Source: Sordaria brevicollis
Taxonomy: Eukaryota; Ascomycota; Sordariomycetes; Sordariales; Sordariaceae
Reading direction: 5' to 3'
Assembly: GCA_033439795.1 (NCBI GenBank)
Contig: JAUTDP010000009.1
Coordinates: 1,612,001-1,676,000, forward strand
Length of the DNA stretch: 64,000 nt
Positions 11,901-23,400 of the stretch are shown piece after piece. Each line of letters begins with the position of its first letter. Within the stretch, counting starts at the first letter, position 1. The position numbers and the translations under genes were made by a program. The notes below the pieces were generated by a model. That model searched no databases and was not told the origin of the DNA. It worked only from the letters and a program-made list of their open reading frames with translations.

Positions 11901-14004
11901 AAATACTTACGACCTTTTAAATTCTCTCTCTTTTAACCCGGTTTAAAAAAGGGAGGTAATAAATATTAGGGAGGTGTAAACCGAAGAAGCAATTACTAAG
12001 GAGGTAGAAATTAACGTACCGCCTCCAAACCCCCTCAATAAAGTTACAGACCTAAAGGAGGACCGAATAGCCATCGACTACCTCGTTAATCACGATTATT
12101 TAACATTACTAAATATACTACCACCAACTTCCTTTCTTATAGGGGTATTTACTATAAATCGTACTAAATACGCTAAAAAAGAACTATTAAAAAGTTTCGA
12201 ACCTTAGAAGGTAATATTCAACGCCGGACGTCTTCACTAACTTATAACTATAATATATAGAAAGAAGGTTACTAAAGCAGAATTATAACGCTCTATATAT
12301 AAAAAAAGGGTAATTACCAAAAATACAATCGAATCCTTAATCGCTATTAATAAACTTTAAAGCCTCTACCGTTACTAATTACCGCTAATACCTCGCAATT
12401 ACAAAGACCTCGACAAACATCCCTTAAGCGACCTCTTTAAGTAAGCCGAGCAAACTTACTTCGAAAGCTATAAATAAATAAAAATTTAAATAGAAGTAGA
12501 CCGCAACGAACCTAAAATTAAGGGTAAATAAATCCTCAATTATATATAGATATATATTTATAAGTACTTTAAAAATAACTACTTTAATAAAGTTAAAGCT
12601 CGTTTAATTATATATAAAGACTAATAAACAAGGATTATAAGGTAGGAAACCTATACCTCTACCCTAATAGGAAAGTCCTTCCGCACCCTTATAGCTATAA
12701 TTGTACACTTCAACCTTAAATTTATTCAATAGGACGCAATCAACGCCTTTATAAACGTAGCAATAAACGAAGAAATCTATATACGTATACTACCAAGTTA
12801 TCACATTTAGGGGAAAGTGCTCAAAATCCTCAAGGCACTATATAATCTTCATCGTTCCCCACTACTATAGCAACAAAAGCTCACAAGGACATTCAAAGCC
12901 CTAAGGTTCCACGCAATCCCTAAAAATCCCTACATTCTAATTAACGACGGTATTTTAATCTTCTATTACATTAATAACATTATCTTCTATTACCACCCCA
13001 CCAAGGAGGAAATTACCCGGCAATACATAAAGACTCTACAATCCCGGTATAACCTAACTAAAGGAGAAAAGCTACAATAATTCCTAGGCATTAAGGTAAT
13101 CCGCAATCGCAAGGCCCGCAAAATCTAGTTATCCCAACGGTCATACCTTCAAAAGATCTACAGGCTCGCCAACAACAAACGTACCACCTAAATCCCAATA
13201 AACAATATCGAACTAATACCCTACGACTACAAGGCCACTAACCAATCCATCCATCGATACCAAATCAAAATCGGGTCCATACTCTACGCAGCCGTCATCA
13301 CCAAACCAAATATTACCTTTACGGCCAATCGACTTGCCAAACACAACCACAACCCAGGACCAAAGCATCACAAGGCCGCAAACAAAGTACTATATTACCT
13401 CTTTACCACCGCAAACCTAGCCCTATACTATAGAGGAGATACCAAACTTCAATTTACTTCTAACGCCTCCTTTACCGACAACTCCATCGACCGCAAAAAC
13501 TCCCAAGGATTCACAATAAAACTATATAATAGACTCATCCACTAGGGAGCCTCCAAACAATCAACAGTAACCACCTCCACAACCGAGGCAGAACTCGTAG
13601 CCCTTTCCAACGTCGCCAAAGAAGTACTATATATTATAAAACTATTTAAAGGTCTTATACTAAAATTCTCCAACCCTACCCTAATTCTCGAATATAATAA
13701 TATCTAAATATTTAGAATCTTAAATATAGAGGCATTAAAACTAGTAACCAAATTCCGCTATATCGATATTCACTAATATTAATTAAAGTAGGAAATATAG
13801 GTAAGGATAATTAAAGTATAGTATTTCGAAACTTCAAAAATGCCTATAGACGGTATAATTAAGGTATTGACCGTAGAGAAATATTAGGAATTTAGGAAAT
13901 TGATAGGGATAGATTTTATACGAAATAAGGAAGGTTATTAGCGGGTAAAATACCTAAGGATTAAGGAAATAGATGAAGAGGAGCAACTAGTCTTGTATAA
14001 ATAG
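8908..14004 (+). pseudogene. RIP-inactivated Copia gag-pol polyprotein
   Basis: The ATG at 8908 starts a frame that stays in register for about 1,700 codons to 14004, with no frameshift I can detect but many TAA/TAG stops, mostly where Gln or Trp is expected. Recognisable landmarks are a degraded C-x2-C-x4-H-x4-C gag knuckle near 10010-10055; integrase core near 11020 (AIDFFDYKENYR) and NGGIKRSRG near 11300; reverse transcriptase near 12840-12990, where the catalytic box reads YINN instead of the expected YVDD, consistent with G-to-A changes; and RNase H near 13560-13600 (STTEAELVALS), with a MPIDGIIKVL tail near 13840. Order integrase before reverse transcriptase defines Copia. It is damaged throughout and cannot encode a working enzyme. 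Confidence 0.9.
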
Positions 14005-14050
14005 CTTTAGATTTGTCCATTTTAGGAAACAGACTGCATCTGGGGAGGTG

Positions 14051-14238
14051 TATCAGATTAGAAGGTAAACTCGACCAATAGAAACAGGCTTACGTAAGGC
14101 GCCCCAGCCACCAAATTCTAGTTGCAGACCTTCCTAATAGTCTGGGCACCCCCAATTCGGGTTCCACAGAACTCTTCTGAATACACACATCGATTTTAAC
14201 CCTCAATTACAATATCCACTTTACTGTGCAATCTGACA
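14051..14238 (+). repeat. 3' LTR of Copia element
   Basis: Same length as the 5' LTR and about 91% identical by eye, all differences transitions; ends CA and is followed by GAATG. Confidence 0.9.
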
Positions 14239-14243
14239 GAATG

Positions 14244-15990
14244 AGATGCAGCCGCTGCCAAGATCTCGGGGTAGGCGGGGGTGGAGGACGCAGAGTACCC
14301 CGGAATTTTAGCATGTCTGCAAACGGGCTGCCCTGTTCTGCACCAGGGCACAATGGCCCATAACCGAGCGTCCGTAGCGTGGAGGTCTGCAAGCGAGACT
14401 CATGAGACAAGAGCCAATTCATGGCCTTCGCAATTGGAAAATATGGCGGTCGATATGCGAAGATATGTAAGCCCTCTTTCCACGTGGATGGTGAAAACAG
14501 AAATCCAAGCCTCCACTGTCAGAGAACGAAGATGGAAGTGCGTCATTGCGTAGGCATTGCAGTGCCTCAGTCGCTTGGATCTTGTCAAAAACTGTCATCC
14601 CGTTCTACTGGTTTGAAAGCACAGATGAACAACGGAACCTTTTTCGAGATCTCGACTCAAATCCAAGCTCGAGCCAAGCTGACATGAAAGCGAGGCCATC
14701 CCTGTCGCACTCGTCGCTCACTTTTTGCCCTGTTTTCCTTTTCCAGACTCCGCCAATCCCATCCGTCTTTTCCGGGGGGTTTGAAGACCCTCGACACAGC
14801 TCATTCCCCCCTCCATCATTGCTGACGAGAGCGACAACCCTTTGTGAACAAGGGGGAAAGGGAAACGCAAACTCCAACCCCGATCTTCAGTGCCCTTGCC
14901 CAGCCCCGGCCACTGTGGCTTCGCTGTGTGCCAATGCTGCCCGTGATGAGTGAGAGGGATGTGATGGTGATGAGGGGGGCAAACTGGGGCCTCACTGTAG
15001 GAACTTGAAGTGCTAGGTAAAGCGCCTGGAATTGCCTAATCATTGACACCGTGGATCGAGGAAAAGAATGGGTGCGTTCAAAACGCAATCGGGCAGGCGG
15101 GCGAGTTGATGATCAAGACAAATGGATGAATAATGAAACCAGGATTCAGCAAACTATCCACGTTCCGTTCCCGTCCCGTTCTCCAGTCTCTCTTCACTGA
15201 TGAATGCGGTTCCATGTTTTTACACCACACCACACCCAGTTCCCACAAACCTCTCACAAACCAACGGACCCAATTTGAACATTGTACAACCCGACCATAC
15301 CATTCGTACCTATCGTTTTCCCCCATCCGGCTGCTTCATGCTGACACCAGCACTGCGCAACAATCTCAGGAATTCCCGTCTCCGTTTGCAACAATCACGA
15401 CCAAGGGAAACACTTTTTAGCGCTTGCGGCCTGGTGACCGTGCGCTACACAGACTGAGCCTTAACAATTTCCACCTTTCTCACCTTTTTCCCCATTCTCA
15501 CTCCCAGTTCCATTCTCACTCTCACACTGCTGCACGCTGCAAGACGGGCGCAGTCTCGAGTCGCCGCTGCGCTTGCACCTTCTGCAAGTTCATCGCTTTG
15601 TCGCTCAGCAGGTCACTCATTCTCCACTTTCCGGGCTTGTCACGCCCCAACTGCAACCCCGACCATTCAGATACCAGCTTGACCATTCGGGCGTCCTACC
15701 CGCTTACGTTGCTTCTGGTAGCCCATCTTCAGTTCCTTGTCCAAGCCTTCCGAGAGGCTTTTGCAACATTTTGCTCTCGACCTCGCTCATCCTTCATTTT
15801 TTTGGTCCTCGACAAACCCGTTCCTCGTTGTCTGAGTCTTGTCAAATCTAGGACATACCTGCTTTCTTCACGGACGGGTGACGGCGGCGTGCGCTATTCA
15901 ATCTCTACCTGATGGACACCCTGCGACAGTAATTCGTCTCTCGTCGCCACTCGAAACTCAACGGCATCTCATCTGTCGACCGTCGGCAAA
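14244..15990. other. intergenic / 5' region of RING gene
   Basis: Unique sequence of normal composition. Overlapping short frames on both strands show no domain. From about 15460 it becomes C/T-rich (CTCACTCTCACAC-like), typical of a fungal 5' untranslated leader for the gene starting at 15991. Confidence 0.5.
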
Positions 15991-17471
15991 ATGGTTTTCA
16001 TTAATCCAGCCATATTGGAAGGGGCGCGCGCCGTGGCGAGGCAGGTCTCCGAGACGGGCACATCGATACTTACCTCAGCGGTAGTGTCTGCGACGGCCTC
16101 TGCGACGGCCTCAGCGACATCGTCGGCAATCTCGACAAGCTCTGCGCTGCTAACCGCCTCACCATCAACAGTATCGCCGACTGCCGTTCCAGATCCCACA
16201 CAACCATCCTCAGGTAACGAACAAAAGGAAGAGAAAGGAGGGCAGTCGCCTCTCTTGTTTTTTGTGGCATTGGGATTCGGCGTTGTTTTCACAAATCTCT
16301 GGTGGGTATTCTGTTTGCCGCCTCATATTTTGTCAAATGGGCAGCTAACCCAGGCCGCAGGATCATTGTGGGCGTCAAGTACTGTTTTCGATATAATGCT
16401 CGAACTCGTCAGATGCGCATGGCGGAGGAGGGCGACCAGATCAACATGGAGGCCATGCCTCGGCCGCACCGACGCCGCCGTGAAAAGAAACTAATGACAA
16501 TAGACGAGGTCAACGAGAAGTTTCCCATGCTCAAGTACAAGACTTGGGTTGCCAGCCGAGCGCGGGATGGTCTTCCTACCAGCGGTGGCGTTTCAGCGCC
16601 CAGCCGACCGAATAGTATTCGTGACGCAGACGCTATTTCTCGAGAGCTGCCGAACAAGGAGCGCATGTCGACCGAGGGCCGGCCAACAACGAGCACTGTC
16701 GAACCTGTTGACCGGGACTCGAAGAACCCACAACATCATGAAACTAAGGAGAGCACCTCCAGCACCGTGCCTTTGGCCCATGCAGTGACAGACGAAACGA
16801 CACCACCAAAGGACGCACGGGTTTCGCATGACGAAGGTGAAGAGGAGGAGGATCCGATCGACGCTGCCTTGCCACCGGAGTGTGAGGGCACTTCTGGAGA
16901 TACCTGTGCTATTTGCATCGATACTCTGGAAGACGACGATGATGTGCGTGGATTAACCTGCGGACATGCTTTCCATGCGGCATGCCTTGACCCGTGGTTG
17001 ACCAGCAGGCGAGCATGCTGCCCGTTGTGCAAAGCCGACTATTACACTCCTAAACCACGCCCAGACGGTCAACCAGTCGAAGGCCAGCCCGGCGTTATTC
17101 ATGTCACTTTATCCAACGACCCACGAAACAACCGCATGAACCTGCCAAACCGACCTAGACATGCATTCTTTGGCCTGAGTCGCCCACCAAGAACTGTGTA
17201 CGTGGTGTCGAACAATGACCAACGAGGGTCTCGGCGGCGTCATGGTGAGCGAAGTGAGCGAAGGCGGGACAATGGCTCTGCCAATCAACAACCTACCTCT
17301 TCAGCTCAGGCTCCGTCGAATCGTGGCATAGGCGATATATTTTCAGATTTACGGGCTACGTTCCCTACTTTCCGACGTAACAACAACGGGGCGCAAAACA
17401 CGGACGCGAATGCCAACCCTCCTGTGACGGCATCTAACCTTGAAGCTGGGGTCCGGCCTGCAGAAAACTGA
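15991..17471 (+). CDS. RING-H2 finger membrane protein, putative E3 ubiquitin ligase
   Basis: Two exons, 15991-16301 and 16361-17471 (473 aa); the 59-bp intron has a GCTAAC branch site. The N-terminal 80 residues are Ser/Thr/Ala-rich. A hydrophobic segment around residues 84-103 (LLFFVALGFGVVF) predicts one transmembrane helix. The C3H2C3 RING finger spans about 286-328: CAICID, then CGHAFHAACLDPWL, ending CPLC. The C-terminal 140 residues are Asn/Pro/Arg-rich and probably disordered. This layout (Ser/Thr-rich lumenal part, one helix, cytosolic RING-H2) is that of membrane-anchored ubiquitin ligases of the secretory or vacuolar pathway. Substrate and exact compartment are unknown. Confidence 0.88.
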
Positions 17472-18394
17472 TTTTGGATAACACGACTTTGAGAATTTGG
17501 GTTTCTACAGAGCTGTTTTCAACCATATTGTCTCTTGATGCCTTGGGTTATAACTACCAACCTCGAGTTTACACAAACCTATCATTATCGATCTGTTGGT
17601 AATCACACAGCTATTCATCGGGTTCGAATCACACGCAAAGGATACTTATTTCGAGAAATCCAACATGCGAAGAACGCTGTCAGTTCGATCACGATGTTTA
17701 CATGACGATTTCCCGTACAGTACTCATAGTTTTGCAAATCTGGCAAGGCAAGCGAGCGTTAGGATGCATGATTGGTGCTTATAAGGTTCGGGGCGGTTGG
17801 CTGGTTGGGACGAAAGGAGCCCGGTGGACACATCACCTCGTGGCTCTCCACGGATAGGCGCGCATGTGGTGGCTGGCTTGCTTGTGTTGTTATTGATGGG
17901 ATGGAAAGAAATGGGATGGGATGGGAATAGCATGGAGTTTACGGGACGGGCATTTGATTTTGATCTGATCTTGTACATTGGATATGACTTGTTGAGACTT
18001 ACTCGTCACCGCGCATTCTGGAGCGGACATTTCTTTTGGATTATAAGTTGACCATGACACACACACACACCTTTTATGGAGCATGCACATCTGATAACTA
18101 AGCGGGGATGGACATAAGGAAGAGTCGAGGGCGTAAAAGCTAGGAACACTTGAGTGGAATGCACATGCGATGAACCATGATATTCTGGCCTCCTCTCGTG
18201 CTTCGTGTTCTGAATGTCTTCCGTGATGCATACTAAGTGACTAGATGGCAAAGGAACCCCCTGTCAAGAGGAAGCCTAATCAGATGTATTTGGAGACATA
18301 CTCAAGGTATTATACCGATCCATCAACCGTCACCAGCTTGCCCACTCTTAATCTCCCGTCAAGTCAGCCACTGCAGTACGTAAGGATTTTCCTC
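17472..18394. other. intergenic between convergent genes
   Basis: 3' flanks of the RING gene and of the minus-strand GPALPP gene. Contains a short CA run near 18057-18070 and ATGGG-rich sequence at 17900-17935. A tRNA B-box-like GGTTCGAATC occurs near 17620 but no cloverleaf can be built round it. No gene recognised. Confidence 0.5.
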
Positions 18395-19627
18395 TCAAAG
18401 GAACTTGCCCGACTGAAATCTATCCCCGAAATTCGCCGCCTTGTTCAACAAATCCCTCCTCTGCGTATGGCTAATCCTGCCTCCAACCGCCATATCCTTC
18501 TCCCGATCAAACGCTCGCTTGCTCGGGTCATCTTCATCGTCCACCTTCTCTCCCGCTTTACTACCATAATGATCCCCTGCTCTCCCTGGTCTCGCAGTCG
18601 AGTTTGTCGAACTCAATTTCTTCTTGCCAGCTGCAATAGCAGCTTGGTGTTCCTCCACCAGACTCCGTCCTCGCGTTTGCTCGGTGTACGAACGGACTCT
18701 TTCCGCGTCTAGGTCTTTGGTGCGGGTGTTTGAGATTGTTGGAGGGGGAGCAGCACCGGCAGAAGAAGAAGCAGATGGGTCTTCACGACCGAGAACCGCA
18801 GCTGCTAACCGCTTGATTTTCTCTTCGGGCGTTTCTGTCCATATGCTGCTTACACCACTGGATTTCTCAGTGGTGGCGGAGCGCCCGCTGGCGAACTTGC
18901 GAGATTTGAGTTTCGTCGGGTCGGGCGCGCGGTAGCTGCTGTCAGTGGGAGGGGCGATCATCCAGTCGTCGCGTTTGGGGGCCTGAGGCTCTTCGTAGGT
19001 TCGTTGTGGTTGGTAGGTAGGGAGGGATGGGCCATGGCTTGAGGAGGCGGCGGCCGGCCGTGAACCGGGAAGGGCAGGACCGTAGCCGTCGTCTGAGTCG
19101 GAATCGGAGTCGGAGTTGGGATCGGTGGTTGGACGTTCGGAGAGGTCGGCGGGTGGAGGGGCCGGACCGTAGATGCGCTTAGGGGCAGCAGCAACAGAAG
19201 AAGAGGCGACTGTTGGTGGTGTTGGGCCTATCGTCGCTGCTGCTGCCGCTGCGGCGGGACCAATGTCATCGTCGTCTGAATCGTCAAGAGGAATTTCGTC
19301 GTTGTTTGTGGTAGTCGTGGGTGCTGGTGGAAGAGAGGGACCAATGTTGAGTTGTGTGCTAACTTCTTCGGGTCGGGAAGGGCCTATCGATGGTCGTGAT
19401 GGTGGTGCAGATGGGCCAATGCTGGAAGAAGATTGTGAAGGCTTGGAATTGGGCGCGCTGGGCCCAAAGTCATCGTCGTCATCGTCGTCATCGTCATCGT
19501 CTAGTGGGATTTCGTTTGTGTTGTCTGGTCGCGAGATCTTGGTTGGAGGAGAGGCCGAGTCTTCGTTTTCGTGGTCGCGTTTGCGCTTTTGGAGATGGGG
19601 AGGGAGTTGGGGGCCTATGGATGCCAT
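18395..19627 (-). CDS. GPALPP motif-containing protein (DUF3752 family)
   Basis: Single exon, 410 aa, start codon at 19625-19627. The N-terminal half repeats short G-P-x-x-P-P motifs (IGPQLPP, IGPSAPP, IGPSLPP, IGPTPP, YGPAPP, YGPALPG) separated by acidic runs, one of eleven consecutive aspartates. The C-terminal half from about residue 205 (DDWMIAPP) to the end (FQSGKFL) is the DUF3752 domain, with RGRSLVEEHQ and the FDREKDM block. The family is conserved from fungi to animals (human GPALPP1), but its molecular role is poorly defined; nuclear or RNA-related function is suggested only by composition. It is divergently arranged with VPS8. Confidence 0.88.
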   Translation of the reverse strand: MASIGPQLPPHLQKRKRDHENEDSASPPTKISRPDNTNEIPLDDDDDDDDDDDFGPSAPNSKPSQSSSSIGPSAPPSRPSIGPSRPEEVSTQLNIGPSLPPAPTTTTNNDEIPLDDSDDDDIGPAAAAAAATIGPTPPTVASSSVAAAPKRIYGPAPPPADLSERPTTDPNSDSDSDSDDGYGPALPGSRPAAASSSHGPSLPTYQPQRTYEEPQAPKRDDWMIAPPTDSSYRAPDPTKLKSRKFASGRSATTEKSSGVSSIWTETPEEKIKRLAAAVLGREDPSASSSAGAAPPPTISNTRTKDLDAERVRSYTEQTRGRSLVEEHQAAIAAGKKKLSSTNSTARPGRAGDHYGSKAGEKVDDEDDPSKRAFDREKDMAVGGRISHTQRRDLLNKAANFGDRFQSGKFL

Positions 19628-20452
19628 GGCTGGTGGACTTGAACTTTTGGTTTGATAGGGTTTGGTGAATCGCGTTGGTATCAGGAAATGAGTTTAGAAA
19701 TGTGATGATTTCATGGGGATTGTTGCAAGTCGCGAAACCTAATGGAGGACGAGGATGGAAACGCGGTCAAATTGTCACAGGCACTTTGCGGCAGTCTGCA
19801 ACCTCCAGGGCTGAGGTTATGATGCAAGCTTGTCCCTGAACCGCTTGTGGGGCAGTGGATAAGATGGCTTATCGATAACCGCTGAACGACCGGGTAGCCG
19901 GGGTTTATCGCCAAACCTCACTGTTGGTGATGGCACATTGCAGGCCGGACAGCGAGTGGTCAGCCCAGAACTGAGCTACCTGAAGCTTCCACTTCCTTGC
20001 ATTGCGTGCGTAATCCCGTCCCGCTCCCAGTTGAAGCTCGATACCTACAAGTATCGCCGGTCTTTGCGCCATCGGGTAGAATAACTTCCACTTGGTCGAC
20101 AAACGAATGCGCATAGCCCCGACAAGCTCTGGGTTGTTTATATTGGATCTGGCTATCATCACAAGGACTCGATAGCGCCCGTTACCACTTCTATTCTTCT
20201 ATTTGCTCTGAGTGTCTTTCTCTTGCCGCTCTTTTGCTTGCTCGGGTGCCTAGATCCATCATCATCCACTGCATCGTCGCCAAGAACATAAGCCGGAAGA
20301 GACGAGTTACCACCTACAACTACAGCTACGCTACCAAGTTGGGACGACATCCAAAACACTACGCACAAGATTACCACGAGGGCAGAGGTCGCACACCCTT
20401 CGAAAAAATAAACCGACTGTTTTGAAAACATGTGCTGCTCTGGCTATCCCCG
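19628..20452. promoter_or_regulatory. divergent intergenic region between GPALPP gene and VPS8
   Basis: 825 bp separate the two start codons, so it must hold both promoters. No TATA box or known operator stands out. Short frames inside are overlapping and without recognisable domains. Confidence 0.45.
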
Positions 20453-23400
20453 ATGAGCGTGAACATACCGCGGCGGGATGAGGAGGGGTCAGTGGACGAC
20501 ATGATGGCCGACGAACCCGATCTAGGTCCAACCGACGACCAGAGCTTGAGCGGCGATGAGACTATACGAGATAACAAGACGGAGGCAGACCAGGCCGCTA
20601 TAACAGGTCGAGATGGGCAGGAAGTGGAAGAAGAGCAGCCACTACCAGCGGCATCCGCAATCGCGCCCACTCCGATTGCGCCGAGTGCCATAGCGAAGCG
20701 TTACCACGAGCTGGTTGAGGCCGAACAAGGGGATGCGACGCCCTCAGAGGATGGTTCTACAGATGGTGTGCTGCGCTCGGCCGCAAGCCCTCTCGAATCC
20801 TTTCCTACGCTTTCGACCGACTCTCCCTCTGTACAAGTTGGTTTTAACTGTGTCTGTTTAGGCGTTGAGGGGTCCTTGACTAATAACGCATATAGGGCTC
20901 TGTCGTTTCGTCGCCGGGTAGTAGCAATATCCTACCGTCTTTGGCAGTTCGTCCTGGACTAAGAGGTCCAACCCCTTCTTTTCGACCCTTCGATCGGAGA
21001 TTCTCCTCCTTCAGTGGCTCACCTGGCACACTCTCTCCACGACCGTCCTCTCCGGCGTTTCTCGCGGGACATGCGAGAACACTATCTGTTACGAGTAATC
21101 TGCTGCTCGACTCCAGTGAAACTGAAACAAGCTCCCCTCCTTGGGAAGTTGTGCGCTGGACCAAGTTACTAAAGTTGGATGGGCTGGCATTCTCCGAGTC
21201 TGGAAGGAGGAACTTTGGCTCTCCTACTTGCCTAGCCGTGTCTGCCTCGATTGTCCTAGGGACGTCGAAAGGAGTTATTCTGGTGTTCGACTTCAATCAG
21301 AACCTGAAGATGATAGTAGGGCCGGGAACAAAAGCTGTTGAATCAGGAGCAGTGACATCCTTAGCGATTTCGGCAGACCATACGACAATTGCAGGCGGAC
21401 ATGCCAACGGAAATATCTTTACATGGGATACCACTCGTCCTTCACGACCGTTTCTCAGCATTCCACATCTACCACAGCTTCAGCATAGATCAGCTGACGG
21501 GCATGTCCCTGATACGAAGATTACACATTTGGGCTTTTTGGGCACCCGACATACAGCCTTGGTGTCTGCCGACGATCGAGGGATGGCCTTTTCACATCTT
21601 GCCACCCGCGGTACTGGGTCATTTGGCAGAACTGTCAAAACCACTCGAATACTCGGTCGATATCCCGACGCTCCAGCGCCTGTTGGGAAGACCCTCAAGC
21701 CCAGTACTGTGCTTGCCTTTCAGTCTCTGCCTCTCGGGAACGTTGAGATGGAAACGGACACTATGGGACTAACAGCCATGCTCACTCCATACTTGCTTGT
21801 CATCGTCTCCACCACGCCTGTTGCTCAAACACAACACAAATCTGCACGCCCAAAGGAAGTGACCGCACACAGCGCCATGACCGGATGTCTGGCTTGGTTC
21901 CCTGCCGTGAGGTTAAAGGTGCCAGATCCTGTTACTGGAAACAATGTGTCCAAGGTCAAACTCGTCTACTGCTGGTCAAACGTCCTTACAGTCCTCGAGG
22001 TGGAAGAGGAACCAGCTGAGAACAGGGATAAGCCGCCGACACTCAGATTCAAACCCCGAAACCGGTGGAAATGTGAAGAGCCAATTGTTGCTGTGCAGTG
22101 GTTGAGCCGATCTGTCTTGACAGTTCTTACCATCACTCAGAGGCTCATTGTGTTGGAAGATCGAACCATGCGCATGACAGAAGCCTTCGACCTTATCCAC
22201 AAGCACATCTACCATGTAGATCTTTTTTCCAAGCAACTTCACACTCTGGTCGAGCAGCTTGACGATGAAGATCCTAGCATGCATGGCGTCGTTGCGGATG
22301 CCTTCTACATGAGCTTCAAGGCCTATAAAGGGCGACTCTTTTTGCTTGGGTTTGGCGAGGTCGCGTTAGGCACCCTGTCTAATTGGGCAGATAGGCTGTT
22401 TGCATTGATGGAAAGCGGTGATTATGTCGGTGCCATTAGACTTGCTACATCGTACTACACTGGCGATGCCAACAAGCTGACCATTGGCTTACCGGAGGAT
22501 ACGGCTCTAAGACATTCTATGGTCATTGATAAGCTCATGGAAATCATGAGCGCATCTCTCAAGTACGCCTTCGGGCAGAGAACAAAACGGCGAGAAGCGG
22601 GAGACGACAAGCACCTGCGGGAACTGGCTGAGACCTGCTTCGTAGCCTCTCATAACGCAGAAAAGACCGACTTTCTCTTTGATGAGATGTACGAGTGGTA
22701 TGAAGATGCTGGCCTGGAAGGCATCTTCCTGGAGACGCTCGAACCATACATCATCGATGGGTCGATCACGGCTATTCCGCCTACAGTTGTGAAAGCCTTG
22801 GTTATTCACTTTGTCAACAACGGGCTCGAAACCAGGCTTGAAGACATCATCTGCCATTTGGACACTGCGACTTTGGATCTCGACCAAGTCACTATGCTAT
22901 GCAAGAAGCATAGCCTTTACGATGCACTGATATACGTCTGGAATCAGGCATTGTACGACTATCTGACCCCATTTATTGATTTGCTGGCCTTATTGGTACC
23001 GCTGATGCAGAACGGGGATGTGGATGGAACGGCAAGCGTGCTGGAGAACGAGATCAGAGAGACAAACGCACTAAAGATCTTTCCGTATCTATCGTTTATC
23101 CTCACTGGAAAGACCTATCCTACGGGAGAGCCAATACCTGATGCTATAGCTCAAAAGGCGAAGGCGGAGATTTACTGGTTTCTCTTTTCTGGCAAAAGCA
23201 TAGCCTGGCCAAAGGGTAGCGGCAAGAGGCTTCTTACGCGACCAGGGCAGTCCCAGGAACCGTCCTTCCCCTACTTGAGGATGATCCTCAACTTTGACGC
23301 ACCCAGCTTCCTGAGTGTGCTCAACGAAGCTTTTGAGGACTCATTCTTGAACGATTCACCGGAAAAGCAGTTGGCTGGTGGTCCAAATCGCGATCTTCCA

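Larger units (their letters stand above)
8620..14238 (+). mobile_element. full-length Ty1/Copia LTR retrotransposon, inactivated by RIP
   Basis: A 5,619-bp element has 188-bp LTRs at 8620-8807 and 14051-14238 and a perfect 5-bp target duplication GAATG (8615-8619 and 14239-14243). The left LTR begins TGTTAG and the right LTR ends CA; the matching TG and CA at the other ends have become TA, as RIP would cause. Inside is one gag-pol frame in the Copia order: gag with zinc knuckle, protease, integrase, reverse transcriptase, RNase H. A purine-rich GGGGAGG precedes the 3' LTR. I could not identify a convincing primer binding site. The frame has dozens of TAA/TAG codons, so the copy is dead. Confidence 0.93.

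Noticed and set aside
17612..17640. tRNA suggested by a B-box-like GGTTCGAATC
   Set aside because: No T stem, acceptor stem or anticodon arm can be paired around it.
20432..20452. Earlier in-frame start for VPS8
   Set aside because: The upstream codons are in frame but contain no ATG; 20453 is the first ATG in the frame.
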